Below are positions 1-11,799 of a stretch of DNA of 64,000 bases, in pieces. The stretch spans positions 62,001-126,000 of the forward strand of contig NZ_JAPFQI010000008.1 of NCBI RefSeq assembly GCF_026183895.1, read 5' to 3'. Numbering within the stretch: the stretch's first letter is position 1; each line of letters starts with the position of its first letter. Source of the stretch: Sabulicella glaciei (GTDB lineage Bacteria; Pseudomonadota; Alphaproteobacteria; Acetobacterales; Acetobacteraceae). The notes under the pieces are model-generated. The model was not told the DNA's origin, ran no database searches, and saw only the letters and a list, made by a program, of their open reading frames with translations. The translations under genes were made by a program, and so were the position numbers.

Positions 1-1097
1 TCGCGCTTGTCGGCGTGCATCTGGAACATGCGGCCGATGCGCTCGCGATGGCCCTTGGTGGTGTTCTGGATCATGTCGCCCTGGCGCAGCGTGCCGCGGT
101 AGACGCGCACGAAGGTCAGGTTGCCGTACTTGTCGTTGATGATCTTGAACGCCAGCCCGGCAAAGGGCGCGTTCTCGTCGGCCGGGATCACGCGGCGCTC
201 GGCCGTCTCGTCCTGGCCTTCCTCGGGGGCAACCTTGATGCCCTCGATGTCCACCGGGCTCGGCAGGTAATCGAGCACCGCGTCGAGCAGGGGCTGCACG
301 CCCTTATTCTTGAAGGCGGAGCCGCAGAGCACCGGACGGAACTCGCCCGAGATCGTGCCCTTCTTGATGCACTTCTTGAGGGTCGCGACGGAAACGTCGC
401 CCTTGTCGAAGTACTCTTCCATCGCCGTCTCGTCGATGCCGACAGCGGTGTCCACCAGCTTCTGGCGGTACTCGGCGGCCTTGTCGGCGAGCTCGGCCGG
501 GATCTCGGCGTAGTCGTACTTCGCGCCCAGCTCATCGCCCTGCCAGACGATGGCGCGCATCTCGACCAGGTCGACCACGCCCTTCAGCGAGTCCTCGATC
601 CCGATGGGGATCTGAAGAGCCACCCAGTTGATGCCCAGCTTCTCGGTCAGCGTCGCGGCGGCCTTGTAGAAATCGGCGCCCGTGCGATCCAGCTTGTTGA
701 TGAAGATGATGCGGGGGACGTTGTAGCGGTCCGCGAGGCGCCAGTTGGTCTCGCTCTGCGGCTGCACGCCGGCCACGCCCTCGATGATGAACACCGCGCC
801 ATCCAGCACGCGCAGCGAGCGGTTCACCTCGATGTTGAAGTCGATGTGGCCCGGGGTGTCGATGACGTTGATGCGGTGGCCTTCCCACTCCGCCGTCACG
901 GCGGCGGAGGTGATGGTGATGCCCCGCTCCCGCTCCTGGTCCATGTAGTCGGTCGTGGTGTTGCCGTCATGCACCTCGCCGATCTTGTGGGACTTGCCGG
1001 TGTAGTAGAGGATTCGCTCCGTCGTGGTCGTCTTCCCGGCGTCGATATGCGCCGTGATGCCGATATTGCGGATCTTCTCGAGAGGGATGCGCGCCAC
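1..1097 (-). CDS. fusA: Elongation factor G, N-terminal part (runs off the window)
   Basis: Translational GTPase that drives ribosome translocation. The 365 visible residues hold the complete G domain: the P-loop [12 protein letters not shown] near residue 16, the switch segment [17 protein letters not shown], and NKLD. They continue into domain II ([16 protein letters not shown]). I chose the GTG at 1097 because GGAGG lies six bases upstream and translation then begins [14 protein letters not shown], as in EF-G proteins; the ATG at 1110 is out of frame. The gene upstream is urtE, not rpsG, so this copy is not in a standard str operon. It may be the only copy or a paralogue; this cannot be decided from the window. 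Confidence 0.95.
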   Translation of the reverse strand, partial: MARIPLEKIRNIGITAHIDAGKTTTTERILYYTGKSHKIGEVHDGNTTTDYMDQERERGITITSAAVTAEWEGHRINVIDTPGHIDFNIEVNRSLRVLDGAVFIIEGVAGVQPQSETNWRLADRYNVPRIIFINKLDRTGADFYKAAATLTEKLGINWVALQIPIGIEDSLKGVVDLVEMRAIVWQGDELGAKYDYAEIPAELADKAAEYRQKLVDTAVGIDETAMEEYFDKGDVSVATLKKCIKKGTISGEFRPVLCGSAFKNKGVQPLLDAVLDYLPSPVDIEGIKVAPEEGQDETAERRVIPADENAPFAGLAFKIINDKYGNLTFVRVYRGTLRQGDMIQNTTKGHRERIGRMFQMHADKR

Positions 1098-1118
1098 GGT
1101 GGGCCTCCATGCGGCAAG

Positions 1119-1149
1119 GCAGGCCGGCACCCGTGCGGGTGCCGCCTGC
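1119..1149 (-). promoter_or_regulatory. Long hairpin in the urtE-fusA intergenic region
   Basis: The arms 1119-1132 and 1137-1149 pair almost perfectly (13 pairs, one bulged C) around a GTGC loop. No T run follows on the minus strand, so it is not a classical intrinsic terminator. It ends about ten bases before the fusA ribosome binding site. It could end or stabilise the urt transcript, or affect fusA translation. The structure is seen; the role is inferred. Confidence 0.55.
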
Positions 1150-1285
1150 CCGTCGTGATTCAGGAACAGGTCGTCAACTCTGTGCGGGGCATGTGCCCCT
1201 TCCCGACGAAATTTGCAAGCGATACCAGCGCTGCAAGGCCCGCCTGCCGGACATGACCGCCCTGCCGGCCGGGATGGGCGGCGCC

Positions 1286-1978
1286 TCAGACCGTCAGCAG
1301 CAGCCGCGCCGCTTCGAGGTCCAGTGCTGTCGTCGGGCCCGAGAGGGCAACCTGCCCCCGGACCATGACGGAAAGCTGGTCTGCCAGTTCGCGCGCCCAG
1401 TCGAAGTACTGCTCCACCAGCACCACGGCGAAACCACGGTCCCGCGCCAGGTGCCGGATCACCCGTCCGATTTCCTTGATGACGTTGGGCTGGACGCCCT
1501 CCGTCGGCTCGTCGAGGATGAGGAGGCGCGGCCTAGCGGTCAGGGCGCGGGCAATGGCCAGCTGCTGCTGCTGCCCGCCCGACAGGTCGCCGCCCCGCCG
1601 ACGCAGGAACTGCCGCAGGATGGGAAAAAGGTCGAACACCTCGCCCGGCACGGAGGAGCCCCGCGGGGCCGCGGCCAGTGCCGTTTCCAGGTTCTCCTGC
1701 ACGGAAAGAAAGGGAAAGATCTCCCGCCCCTGCGGAACGTAGCCGATGCCCGCCCGCGCCCGGTCCGCGGGGGCCAGCCGGGCGATGTCGCGCCCTTCCC
1801 ATGCGATGGAACCCCCGCCGACCCGCTCCAGACCCATGATGGCGCGCAGCAGGGAGGACTTGCCGACCCCGTTGCGCCCCAGGACCGCATGGACCTCACC
1901 CGGGCGGACGGTGAGCGACACGCCCCGCAGGCAGAGCGATGCGCCATAGGACAGGGTCACGTCCTTCACCTCCAGCAC
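1286..1978 (-). CDS. urtE: Urea ABC transporter ATP-binding subunit UrtE
   Basis: Second ATPase of the high-affinity urea importer, 230 aa, cytoplasmic and membrane-associated. It has Walker [10 protein letters not shown] near residue 35, the signature [15 protein letters not shown], and Walker [11 protein letters not shown]. The glutamine-rich signature and the EGVQP sequence after Walker B are typical of UrtE and branched-chain amino-acid LivF proteins. It is the last gene of urtABCDE, three bases after urtD. The position beside urtD, urtA and a urease operon makes the urea assignment stronger than the sequence alone would. Confidence 0.95.
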   Translation of the reverse strand: MLEVKDVTLSYGASLCLRGVSLTVRPGEVHAVLGRNGVGKSSLLRAIMGLERVGGGSIAWEGRDIARLAPADRARAGIGYVPQGREIFPFLSVQENLETALAAAPRGSSVPGEVFDLFPILRQFLRRRGGDLSGGQQQQLAIARALTARPRLLILDEPTEGVQPNVIKEIGRVIRHLARDRGFAVVLVEQYFDWARELADQLSVMVRGQVALSGPTTALDLEAARLLLTV

Positions 1979-1981
1979 TGG

Positions 1982-2719
1982 CTACCTCCCCAGATACACT
2001 TCGACCACGCGCGGGTCGGCCTGGACGTGGTCGATGCTGCCTTCTGACAGCATGGTCCCCTCGTGCAGCACGGTGACGCGGCAGCCCAGCGCGCGCACGA
2101 AATCCAGGTCGTGCTCCACCACCACCACGGAGCGTTCCCCCGCGATGCCGACGAGGAGGCGCGCCGTTTCCGCCGTCTCGTGGTCGGTCATGCCGGCCAC
2201 AGGCTCGTCCACCAGCACGAGCTTCGGGTCCTGCATCAACAGCATGCCGATCTCCAGCCATTGCCGCTGCCCGTGCGACAGCCGCCCGGCCGGATCGCTG
2301 GCGCGCTCGGCGAGGCCGACCTGTTCGGCCGTCCTCTCGATGGCGGAGCGCGCCGCGCCGGAAAGCCGCCAGCGCAGGCACGCGACCGGGCCGCGCGGCG
2401 CCTTGAGCGCCAGTTCCAGGTTCTCGAAGACGGTCAAGGCGTCGAACACGGTCGGCTTCTGGAACTTCCGCCCGATGCCGAGATTGGCGATAACGCTCTC
2501 CTCCATCCGGGTCAGGTCGTGCCCATCGAAGCGCGCGATGCCGGAGACCGGCCGGGTCTTGCCGGTGATGACGTCCATCATCGTCGTCTTGCCGGCGCCA
2601 TTGGGGCCGATTACCGCCCGCAGTTCCCCAGGCGCGACCAGGAGGGACAGGGTGTTCAGCGCCCGGAACCCGTCGAAGACCACGGTGACGCCGTCGAGGT
2701 AGAGCCCTTCCCCGGTCAT
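1982..2719 (-). CDS. urtD: Urea ABC transporter ATP-binding subunit UrtD
   Basis: First ATPase of the urea importer, 245 aa, normal for the family. Walker A is GPNGAGKTT, the signature is LSHGQRQWLEIGMLL, and Walker B is LVLVDEPVAGM. The frame stays open far upstream, but the ATG at 2719 gives a normal UrtD N-terminus and overlaps the urtC stop by four bases (ATGA), which indicates translational coupling. It is LivG-like by fold; the specific urea assignment rests on the complete urtABCDE order. Confidence 0.95.
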   Translation of the reverse strand: MTGEGLYLDGVTVVFDGFRALNTLSLLVAPGELRAVIGPNGAGKTTMMDVITGKTRPVSGIARFDGHDLTRMEESVIANLGIGRKFQKPTVFDALTVFENLELALKAPRGPVACLRWRLSGAARSAIERTAEQVGLAERASDPAGRLSHGQRQWLEIGMLLMQDPKLVLVDEPVAGMTDHETAETARLLVGIAGERSVVVVEHDLDFVRALGCRVTVLHEGTMLSEGSIDHVQADPRVVEVYLGR

Positions 2720-3753
2720 CGCCGCAGCATCCCTACCAGGCCGCGCGGCATCAGCAGCGGCACGGCGATGAACAGCACGCCCAGCACGATCAGCCACAGA
2801 TCGGGAGCGAAGGAGGTCAACCAGGTCTTCAGCGCGTTGACCGAGAAGGCCCCCAGCACCGCGCCCACCAGCGTGCCCCGCCCGCCGAAGGCCACCCAGA
2901 CCACCGCCTCGATGCTGTTGGCCGGCGAGAACTCGCCCGGATTGATGATGCCGACGAGGGGCACGTAGAGCGCCCCGGCCAGCCCCGCCATCATCGCCGA
3001 CAGCACGAAGACGAAAAGCTTGTGCCGCAGCGTGTCGTAGCCGAGGAAGCGCACCCGGCTTTCCGCGTCGCGGATCGCGGCCAGGACGCGGCCGAACTTG
3101 GTGCGCGTCATCGCCGCCGAGAGGAGGAAGCATCCCACCAGCGCCGCCAGCGCCGCGAAGTACAGGACCGAGCGCGCGAAGGGCGTGTTGAGCGGCATGC
3201 CCACCAGCTCCTTGAAGTCGGTGAAGCCGTTATTGCCGCCAAACCCCATGTCGTTGCGGAAGAAGGCGAGCATGAGCGCGTAGGTCATCGCCTGGGTGAT
3301 GATGGACAGGTAGACGCCGGTGATGCGCGACCGGAAGGCGAGGTAGCCGACGGCGAAGGCCAGCAGGCCCGGCACCAGCAGCGCCATCAGCAGGGCGAAG
3401 GGGAAGTGCCCGAACCCCCACCAGAACCAGGGCAGTTCCTGGTAGCCCAGGAACACCATGAAGTCCGGCAGGACCGGATGACCATAGGTGCCGCGCGGCC
3501 CGATCAGCCGCATCAGGTGCATGCCGATCGCGTATCCGCCGAGCGCGAAGAACGCCCCGTGGCCCAAGGATAGGATGCCCGCATAGCCCCAAGCCAGGTC
3601 CAGCGCGAGGGCGAGGATCGCGTAGCACAGCCACTTCCCCGCCACGCTGACCACGAAGTCGGAGACGCGGATCGGATGACCCTCGGGCAAGAGGTTCAGC
3701 AGCGGAAGCAGCGCCAGCAGCGCCACGATCCCCGGGAGGAGGAAGCGCCTCAC
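2716..3753 (-). CDS. urtC: Urea ABC transporter permease UrtC
   Basis: Inner-membrane permease of the LivM type, 345 aa. Hydrophobic segments run the whole length, starting at LLPGIVALLALLPLLNLL. Family landmarks visible are LDLAWGYAGILSLGHGAFF and the late segment VAFGGRGTLVGAVLGAF. The start is a GTG at 3753 that overlaps the urtB stop by four bases (GTGA). A much longer same-frame reading upstream lies over urtB and is not real. It pairs with UrtB to form the pore. Confidence 0.94.
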   Translation of the reverse strand: MRRFLLPGIVALLALLPLLNLLPEGHPIRVSDFVVSVAGKWLCYAILALALDLAWGYAGILSLGHGAFFALGGYAIGMHLMRLIGPRGTYGHPVLPDFMVFLGYQELPWFWWGFGHFPFALLMALLVPGLLAFAVGYLAFRSRITGVYLSIITQAMTYALMLAFFRNDMGFGGNNGFTDFKELVGMPLNTPFARSVLYFAALAALVGCFLLSAAMTRTKFGRVLAAIRDAESRVRFLGYDTLRHKLFVFVLSAMMAGLAGALYVPLVGIINPGEFSPANSIEAVVWVAFGGRGTLVGAVLGAFSVNALKTWLTSFAPDLWLIVLGVLFIAVPLLMPRGLVGMLRR

Positions 3754-5288
3754 GACTCCGCCGCCCTCCCCTTCAAGGCAAAGAGGCCCTTGGGCCGACG
3801 CTGGATGAACAGCATGATGCCCACCAGCACGGCGACCTTGGCGAGCACGGCGCCGGCCCAAGGCTCCAGCAGCTTGTTCATCACGCCCAGGGTGAAGGCG
3901 CCGATCAGCGTGCCGAGCAACGAGCCGACGCCGCCGAACACCACCACCATGAAGCTGTCGATGATGTAGCCCGTGCCCAGATTGGGCGAGACATTGTCGA
4001 TCTGCGACAGCGCCACCCCCGCCAGCCCGGCAATGCCGGAGCCGAAGGCGAAGGTCAGCGCATCCACCCGTCCCGTGCGGATGCCCATGGTCGCGGCGAT
4101 GCGGCGATTTTGCACCACGGCGCGCATCTCCAGCCCGAAGCGGGTCAGGCGCATCGCGGCGAAGGTGCAAGCCAGCACCGCCAGGGAAAAAAGGATGATC
4201 CAGGCACGGTTCTGCGTCACCGTCACGTCGAAGGGCAGGGCCAGCGTGCCCTGCATCCATGGCGGCGAGATCACCTCGCGGTTCTGCGCGCCGAAGACGA
4301 GCCGCACCACCTGCTGCAACACCATGCCGACGCCAAAGGTCAGCAGCAGCGTTTCCAGCGGGCGGCCGTAGAGATGGCGGATCAACCCGCGCTCCATCGC
4401 CGCGCCGACCGCCGCCGTCACCAGGAAGGCGGCGGGGATGGCCAGCGGCAGGGACCAGGGGGCCAGGGTAGGGCTTGCGCGCAACGCTTCCTGCACCACC
4501 ACGGTCGTGTAGGCGCCGAGCATCACGAACTCGCCATGTGCCATGTTGATGACGCCCATCACCCCGAAGGTGACAGCCAGCCCCAGCGCCGCGAGCAGCA
4601 GAACGGATCCGAGCGACAGGCCCTGGAACGCGGTCTCGGCCGCGTGGCGCAGGGCGAGGCGGCGGTCGATCGCCGCCACCGCCGCATCCACCGCCGGTGC
4701 CAGCTCCTCGTCGGTGCCAAGCGCCGACAGCAGCACCGCACGCGCTTCGGGCGAAGCAGTGGCGCCAAGCGCCGCTACACCCTCGCGTCGCACCGCCGGG
4801 TCGGATGAGCCCAGCCGCGCGGCGCCCAGCGCCAAATCCATGCGATCGCGGATGCGCGGGACGGACTCCCGCGCCAGCGCCGTCTCCAGCAGCGGGATGT
4901 CCTCGGCCGAGCGGGCGCGCAGCAGCCCGTCCGCGGCGACCAGCCGCTCCGCCGGATCGGGCGAGACAAGCTGCAACCGGCCCAGCGCCCCGCGTAGGGC
5001 CACGCGCACGCGGTTGTTGATGCGGATGACCTCCGGCCCCGAAGGCGTCGCGCCATTGGGCGCCACACGGACACCGCCGCCCTCGGCGCGCATCAGGCGG
5101 GATTCGGACAGGGCGCGTAGCAGCGGCAGGGCGCGCGGGTCGCCCAGCGAACCCAGGCGCTCCACCGCCTCGGCCTGCTGCGCGAAGCCCCCGGCCAGGC
5201 CGGACACGAGCGCATCGAAATCCTGCGCCCGTGCCGGCAAGGCCGCGAGCAGCAGGAGGAGAAGCAACCAACGGATCAAGCGATTCAT
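3750..5288 (-). CDS. urtB: Urea ABC transporter permease UrtB with periplasmic N-terminal domain
   Basis: LivH-type permease, 512 aa. Residues 1-21 form a cleavable signal (hydrophobic stretch ending ALPARAQ). Residues about 22-215 are a soluble, helical, repeat-like domain (LGSLGDPRALPLLRALSES, LERLVAADGLLRARSAEDIPLL), and membrane segments follow from about 220 (GSVLLLAALGLAVTFGVMG). This N-terminal extension is typical of UrtB and separates it from LivH, so it is the best single evidence that the cluster handles urea. A hairpin separates it from urtA. Confidence 0.95.
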   Translation of the reverse strand: MNRLIRWLLLLLLLAALPARAQDFDALVSGLAGGFAQQAEAVERLGSLGDPRALPLLRALSESRLMRAEGGGVRVAPNGATPSGPEVIRINNRVRVALRGALGRLQLVSPDPAERLVAADGLLRARSAEDIPLLETALARESVPRIRDRMDLALGAARLGSSDPAVRREGVAALGATASPEARAVLLSALGTDEELAPAVDAAVAAIDRRLALRHAAETAFQGLSLGSVLLLAALGLAVTFGVMGVINMAHGEFVMLGAYTTVVVQEALRASPTLAPWSLPLAIPAAFLVTAAVGAAMERGLIRHLYGRPLETLLLTFGVGMVLQQVVRLVFGAQNREVISPPWMQGTLALPFDVTVTQNRAWIILFSLAVLACTFAAMRLTRFGLEMRAVVQNRRIAATMGIRTGRVDALTFAFGSGIAGLAGVALSQIDNVSPNLGTGYIIDSFMVVVFGGVGSLLGTLIGAFTLGVMNKLLEPWAGAVLAKVAVLVGIMLFIQRRPKGLFALKGRAAES

Positions 5289-5303
5289 CCCAGGAAAGGG
5301 TCT

Positions 5304-5326
5304 GGGCGCCGGGGATGCCGGCGCCC
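5304..5326 (-). terminator. Attenuator-like hairpin between urtA and urtB
   Basis: Nine perfect G/C pairs (5304-5312 with 5318-5326) close a five-base loop. On the minus strand a TTTT run follows after AGACCC. This looks like a leaky intrinsic terminator inside the operon. It would let UrtA, the binding protein, be made in excess over the membrane and ATPase subunits, as in many binding-protein operons. Confidence 0.65.
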
Positions 5327-5335
5327 GGGATGCGC

Positions 5336-6565
5336 TCAGCCGCGGCGGCGATTCGCGTTCTCGGGGATGAAGGGCGACCAGTTCTCCGCCGCGATGGCCG
5401 TGGGCGTCTTGGAGACGATGCTGAACTGCCCGTCCGCCTGGATCTCGCCGATCATCACCGGCTTGGTCAGGTGGTGGTTCGCCTTCATCTCGCTCTCATA
5501 GCCTGAGGGGGCGGCGACCTTCTGGCCGATCATGGCGGTGCGGACGGCGTCGACGGAGGTGGTGCCGGCCTTTGCCACGGCCTGGGCCCACATCTTGAAG
5601 CCGATCAGCGTCGCTTCCATCGGGTCGTTGGTCACGCGGCGCGGGTTCTTGATATAGTTGCGCCACATGCCGACGAAGTCGCGATTGGCCGGCGCGTCCA
5701 CGGACATGAAGTAGTTCCAAGCCGCCAGGTGGCCGACCAGAGGCCGCGTGTCGATGCCCGCCAGCTCCTCCTCGCCGACCGAGAAGGCGACGCAGGGAAT
5801 GTCCTCGGCCTTGATGCCCTGGTTGCCCAGCTCCCGGTAGAAGGGGACGTTGGCGTCGCCGTTGATCGTGCTGACGATGGCGGTCTTCTTGCCCTCGCCC
5901 GCGAAGCGCTTCACCCGCGCGACAATGCCCTGCCAGTCGCTATGCCCGAAGGGGGTATATTCCTCCATGATGTCGGCATTGGTGATGCCCTTCGAGTTGA
6001 GGAAGCCGCGCAGGATGCGGTTCGTGGTGCGTGGATACACGTAGTCTGTGCCAAGCAGGACGATGCGCTGCGCCTCGCCGCCATCCGGCCCCAGCAGGTA
6101 TTCGACGGCGGGGATGGCTTGCTGGTTCGGCGCGGCGCCGGTGTAGAAGATGTTGCGGCTTTCCTCCTCTCCTTCGTACTGGACCGGGTAGAAGAGCAGG
6201 CCGTTCAGTTCCTCGTAGACCGGCAGCACCGACTTGCGGGACACGCTGGTCCAGCATCCGAAGCTGACATCCACGCGATGCACCTGCAGCAGCTCGCGCG
6301 CCTTCTCGGCGAAGAGGGGCCAGTTGGAGGCGGGGTCCACCACCACGGCCTCGAGGCGACGGCCGCCGATGCCGCCCTGGCTGTTCTGCCACTCCAACAT
6401 CATCAGCACCGTGTCGCGCAGCGCCGTCTCGCTGATCGCCATGGTGCCGGACAGGGAATGCAGCACGCCGACCTTGATCGGTGCACCCTGCGCAAAGGCC
6501 GGGGTGGCCAGGGGAAGGGTGCCGAGGCCCAGCAAGGCAGCGCGGCGGGAAATCCTGAGGTTCAT
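5336..6565 (-). CDS. urtA: Urea ABC transporter substrate-binding protein UrtA
   Basis: Periplasmic urea-binding protein, 409 aa. The N-terminus has a twin-arginine-like signal (ISRRAALLGLGTLPLATPAFA), and the mature domain begins IKVGVLHSLSGTMAISE, typical of UrtA. The frame is open further upstream, but the ATG at 6565 is preceded by GAGGAG and gives a proper signal peptide. First gene of the urt operon, divergent from ureD. Nitrogen control is expected for the family, but no recognisable NtrC or sigma-54 site is visible upstream. Confidence 0.96.
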   Translation of the reverse strand: MNLRISRRAALLGLGTLPLATPAFAQGAPIKVGVLHSLSGTMAISETALRDTVLMMLEWQNSQGGIGGRRLEAVVVDPASNWPLFAEKARELLQVHRVDVSFGCWTSVSRKSVLPVYEELNGLLFYPVQYEGEEESRNIFYTGAAPNQQAIPAVEYLLGPDGGEAQRIVLLGTDYVYPRTTNRILRGFLNSKGITNADIMEEYTPFGHSDWQGIVARVKRFAGEGKKTAIVSTINGDANVPFYRELGNQGIKAEDIPCVAFSVGEEELAGIDTRPLVGHLAAWNYFMSVDAPANRDFVGMWRNYIKNPRRVTNDPMEATLIGFKMWAQAVAKAGTTSVDAVRTAMIGQKVAAPSGYESEMKANHHLTKPVMIGEIQADGQFSIVSKTPTAIAAENWSPFIPENANRRRG

Positions 6566-6759
6566 GCTTGCTCTCCTCGGGCGCTCGATCCGGCGCCTCC
6601 GTCGCATCTTGCGGGGCAGCGCTGGGCGGCGAGAGACCTGAATCCAGTCCGGAATAGCCACCGCGCCGGCGTCCTGCCCAGTTTCATGGCAACATGTTAG
6701 CGCACCGCCCGCGAAACGGGCGCGTTGCGTGCGACCACCGTTCTGCGAAGCTTCCGCGC
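6566..6759. promoter_or_regulatory. Divergent control region between urtA and ureD
   Basis: About 190 bases separate the two divergent urea operons and must hold both promoters. I see no convincing -35/-10 pair, sigma-54 GG-N10-GC element or strong palindrome. Part of it may be coding if ureD starts at the ATG at 6694. Confidence 0.5.
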
Positions 6760-7590
6760 GTGACCACCCTGCCCTTTCGCCACCAGCGCGCCGATGGCGG
6801 CGTTTCCGCCCGCTTCGCCGCCGCGCCGGCCGGAGCGCGGCCGGAAGTGCTGGCGCAATCCGCGCCGCTGCGCCTCCTCCTCCCCGACGCGGAACCGGGC
6901 GAGTGCAGCATCGCCGCGCTGCTCAACACGGGCGGCGGCTTGGCGGGCGGCGATGCAGTGCGCGTCGCGCTGACCCTGGCGCCGGGCGCCCGTCTGACCC
7001 TTGCCACCGCGGCGGCGGAGAAGGTGTATCGCTCGCTCGGCCCCGCCACGCGGGTCGAGAACCACCTGGAAGCAGGGGACGGAGCGGCGCTGGAATGGAT
7101 CCCGCAGGAGACGATCCTGTTCGACGGCGCCTCGCTGCAGCGACGCACGGAGATCGCCCTCGCCGCGACGTCGCGCCTTCTGGCGCTGGAGATGCTGGTC
7201 TTCGGCCGCGCCGCGGGCGGCGAGGTCATCCGCCGCCTGCACCTGCGCGACACATGGCGCCTGCGCCGCGACGGCCGCCTGCTCTGGGCCGAGGCGCTCC
7301 GCCTCGACGGACCGGACCGCCTCGCTGACCCGCTCGGCTTCGGGGGCGCGGGCGCGATGGCGACACTGCTCCTCGCCGGGCCCGGGGCGGAGTCCCTTCT
7401 GCCAACGCTGCGCGAATCCCTGCCCGACGGGGTGCGCGCCGGTGCGACCAAGCCCGCTCCGGGACTGGTGCTCGCGCGCTTCCTGGGAGAGGCGGGCGCG
7501 GTGCGTGCCGCGATTGCAGGCATCCTGCCGATGCTGCGTGCAGAGTTGCTCGGCCAGCCGCACACCCTGCCGCGGCTGTGGACGAACTGA
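6760..7590 (+). CDS. ureD: Urease accessory protein UreD
   Basis: Urease assembly chaperone that holds the apo-enzyme with UreF and UreG while nickel is inserted. About 276 aa; family landmarks are RHQRADGG at the start, [12 protein letters not shown], and [14 protein letters not shown] followed by [11 protein letters not shown]. Two starts are possible: GTG at 6760, which gives the usual N-terminus, or ATG at 6694, which adds 22 unconserved residues. Neither has a strong ribosome binding site. First gene of ureDABCEFG; it precedes ureA by 24 bases. Confidence 0.93.
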   Translation: MTTLPFRHQRADGGVSARFAAAPAGARPEVLAQSAPLRLLLPDAEPGECSIAALLNTGGGLAGGDAVRVALTLAPGARLTLATAAAEKVYRSLGPATRVENHLEAGDGAALEWIPQETILFDGASLQRRTEIALAATSRLLALEMLVFGRAAGGEVIRRLHLRDTWRLRRDGRLLWAEALRLDGPDRLADPLGFGGAGAMATLLLAGPGAESLLPTLRESLPDGVRAGATKPAPGLVLARFLGEAGAVRAAIAGILPMLRAELLGQPHTLPRLWTN

Positions 7591-7614
7591 CCGCTCCCGG
7601 TTCAGGATGCGCCG

Positions 7615-7917
7615 ATGCATTTGACCCCGCGCGAGAAGGACAAGCTGCTGGTCGCCATGGCGGCGCAGGTGGCGCACCGCCGGCTGGAACGCGGCGTGAA
7701 GCTCAATCATCCCGAGGCCATCGCGCTCATCACCGACTTCGTGGTGGAGGGCGCGCGCGACGGGCGAAGCGTGGCCGACCTCATGCGCGCGGGGGGCGAG
7801 GTGCTGCGGCGGGAACAGGTGATGGAAGGCGTGGCGGAGATGATCGGCGAGATCCAGGTCGAAGCGACCTTTCCCGACGGCACCAAGCTCGTCACCGTGC
7901 ACCACCCCATCCGATGA
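7615..7917 (+). CDS. ureA: Urease gamma subunit
   Basis: Smallest structural subunit of urease, 100 aa, the normal length. It begins [20 protein letters not shown] and contains the conserved [10 protein letters not shown] and GKTVADLM-like (DGRSVADLM) segments, ending LVTVHHPI. Separate gamma and beta genes are the usual arrangement in Proteobacteria. The stop overlaps the ureB start (ATGA). Confidence 0.97.
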   Translation: MHLTPREKDKLLVAMAAQVAHRRLERGVKLNHPEAIALITDFVVEGARDGRSVADLMRAGGEVLRREQVMEGVAEMIGEIQVEATFPDGTKLVTVHHPIR

Positions 7918-8219
7918 TCCCCGGCGAGATCATCCCCGCCCCCGGCGAGATTGAGTTGAATGCCGGGCGCGACGCGATGGAGATGGAGGTCGCCAATACC
8001 GGCGACCGGCCGATCCAGATCGGCAGCCACTACCATTTCGCCGAGACCAACCCCGCGCTGCGCTTCGACCGGGCAGCCGCGCGCGGCAGGCGGCTCGACA
8101 TCCCCGCCGGCACGGCGACGCGGTTCGAGCCGGGGCAGACGCGCCGCGTGCGACTCATTTCCTTTGGCGGCGCGGGCATCGTCCACGGCTTCCGCGGCGA
8201 GACGGAAGGGAAAGTCTGA
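7914..8219 (+). CDS. ureB: Urease beta subunit
   Basis: Structural beta subunit, 101 aa, typical length. It starts [16 protein letters not shown] and has the family core [18 protein letters not shown] and [10 protein letters not shown]. The ATG at 7914 overlaps the end of ureA by four bases, so translation is probably coupled. A longer same-frame reading begins inside ureA and is not real. Confidence 0.97.
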   Translation: MIPGEIIPAPGEIELNAGRDAMEMEVANTGDRPIQIGSHYHFAETNPALRFDRAAARGRRLDIPAGTATRFEPGQTRRVRLISFGGAGIVHGFRGETEGKV

Positions 8220-8220
8220 C

Positions 8221-9935
<1,715 letters not shown>

Positions 9936-9936
<1 letters not shown>

Positions 9937-10472
9937 TGACCGACACGCTTCCCCGCGCCACGCGCGTGCTTCCCGGCGGCGCCGGCACCCCGGCCGACAC
10001 GGTGACGCTCGACTTCGACGACCGCTTCCGCCGTCGCAAGCGATACGTCGCCGATGGCGGCCTCGCCTTCCTGCTGGACCTGCCGGAGGCCACCGTGCTG
10101 CGCCAGGGCGACGGGCTGCTGCTGGAGGACAGGCGCGTGGTCGCCGTGCAGGCCGCGCCGGAAACCCTGCTGGAGGTCACGGCCGGCGAGGCGATCGGCC
10201 TCCCGCGCCTCGCCTGGCATCTGGGCAACCGGCACCTGCCGGCGGAGATCGACGGCGCGCGCATCCTGATCCGCCGCGACCATGTGATAGAGGAGATGCT
10301 GCGCGGCCTGGGCGCGGGGCTGCGCGAGGTCCTGGCGCCCTTCAACCCGGAAGGCGGCGCCTATGGCGAGCACAACCGCCAGCCCAGCCACCCGCATGGC
10401 CACCACGCGCACGACCACGATCACGCGCATGATCACGACCATGGGCACGGCCATCACCACCACCATCACTGA
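9936..10472 (+). CDS. ureE: Urease accessory protein UreE, His-rich nickel chaperone
   Basis: Nickel metallochaperone that delivers nickel to the UreG-UreF-UreD complex. 178 aa. Residues 1-75 are the peptide-binding N-domain ([13 protein letters not shown]) and residues 76-145 the metal-binding domain ([14 protein letters not shown]-like). From about 146 the tail is very rich in His, with alternating His-Asp and a final run of six His. The start overlaps the ureC stop (TGATG). The last 32 bases also encode the start of ureF in another frame, so the His tail is under two coding constraints. Confidence 0.96.
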
Positions 10473-11141
10473 CGGCGCCCTGTCGCGCCTCCTTGCCTGG
10501 TGCTCCCCCGCCTACCCTGTGGGCGGCTTCTCCTACAGCCACGGCATCGAGGCGGCGGTGGAGCATGGGCTATGCGAGAAGCGCGAAGGGCTCGTGTGCT
10601 ACATCGAGACGGCGCTGCGCGACGGGGCCGGGGCGGTGGACGGGCCGATCCTCGCTGCGTGTCATCGCGCCGCCGAGGCGGGAGACGACCCGGCACTGGA
10701 TGCGGCGGCGGAGCTGGCCGCCGCCTTTCGCGGCACGGCGGAGCTGTCGCTGGAATCCCTGCAGCAGGGCGGCTCCTTCGCCTCGGTGACGCAATCGGCT
10801 TGGCCCGACCCGCGCTTCGCGGCCTTCGCGGCGCGGCACAAGGGGCGGCTCGCCCATGCCGCCGCCTTCGGCGCCGCCGCGGGCTTCCAGGCCGTGCCGC
10901 TCCATGCCGCGCTCTTCGCCTTCCTGTCGGGCTTCGCGGCCAATCTCGTTTCCGCCGGCGTGCGCCTCGTGCCCCTTGGCCAGACGGATGGCCAGCTGGC
11001 CACCGCCGCGCTGCTGCCCGCCATCCAGGACGCGGTGGCGCATGCGCTGGAGACCCCGGCCGAGGACGCCGCCACCGCCTCCCCCATGCTCGACTGGCTC
11101 AGCATGGCCCACGAAACCCAGTACACGAGGCTTTTCCGCTC

Positions 11142-11145
<4 letters not shown>
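10441..11145 (+). CDS. ureF: Urease accessory protein UreF
   Basis: Urease assembly factor that activates the UreG GTPase in the UreDFG complex; helical protein, here 234 aa. Landmarks are [19 protein letters not shown] near the start and the C-terminal [11 protein letters not shown]. The frame is open upstream to 10363, but those codons lie in the ureE His tail and give low-complexity Thr-rich sequence. I prefer the ATG at 10441; the ATG at 10429 is also possible. It overlaps ureE by 32 bases and ureG by four. Confidence 0.92.
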
Positions 11146-11795
<650 letters not shown>

Positions 11796-11799
11796 CGGG

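Noticed and set aside
2716-5271. 851-codon minus frame that would fuse a novel protein to UrtC
   Set aside because: Its first 500 codons are an out-of-frame reading of urtB; UrtC starts at GTG 3753 with a coupled overlap.
6694-6759. Separate short gene upstream of ureD
   Set aside because: It is in frame with ureD and at most an N-terminal extension, without its own ribosome binding site.
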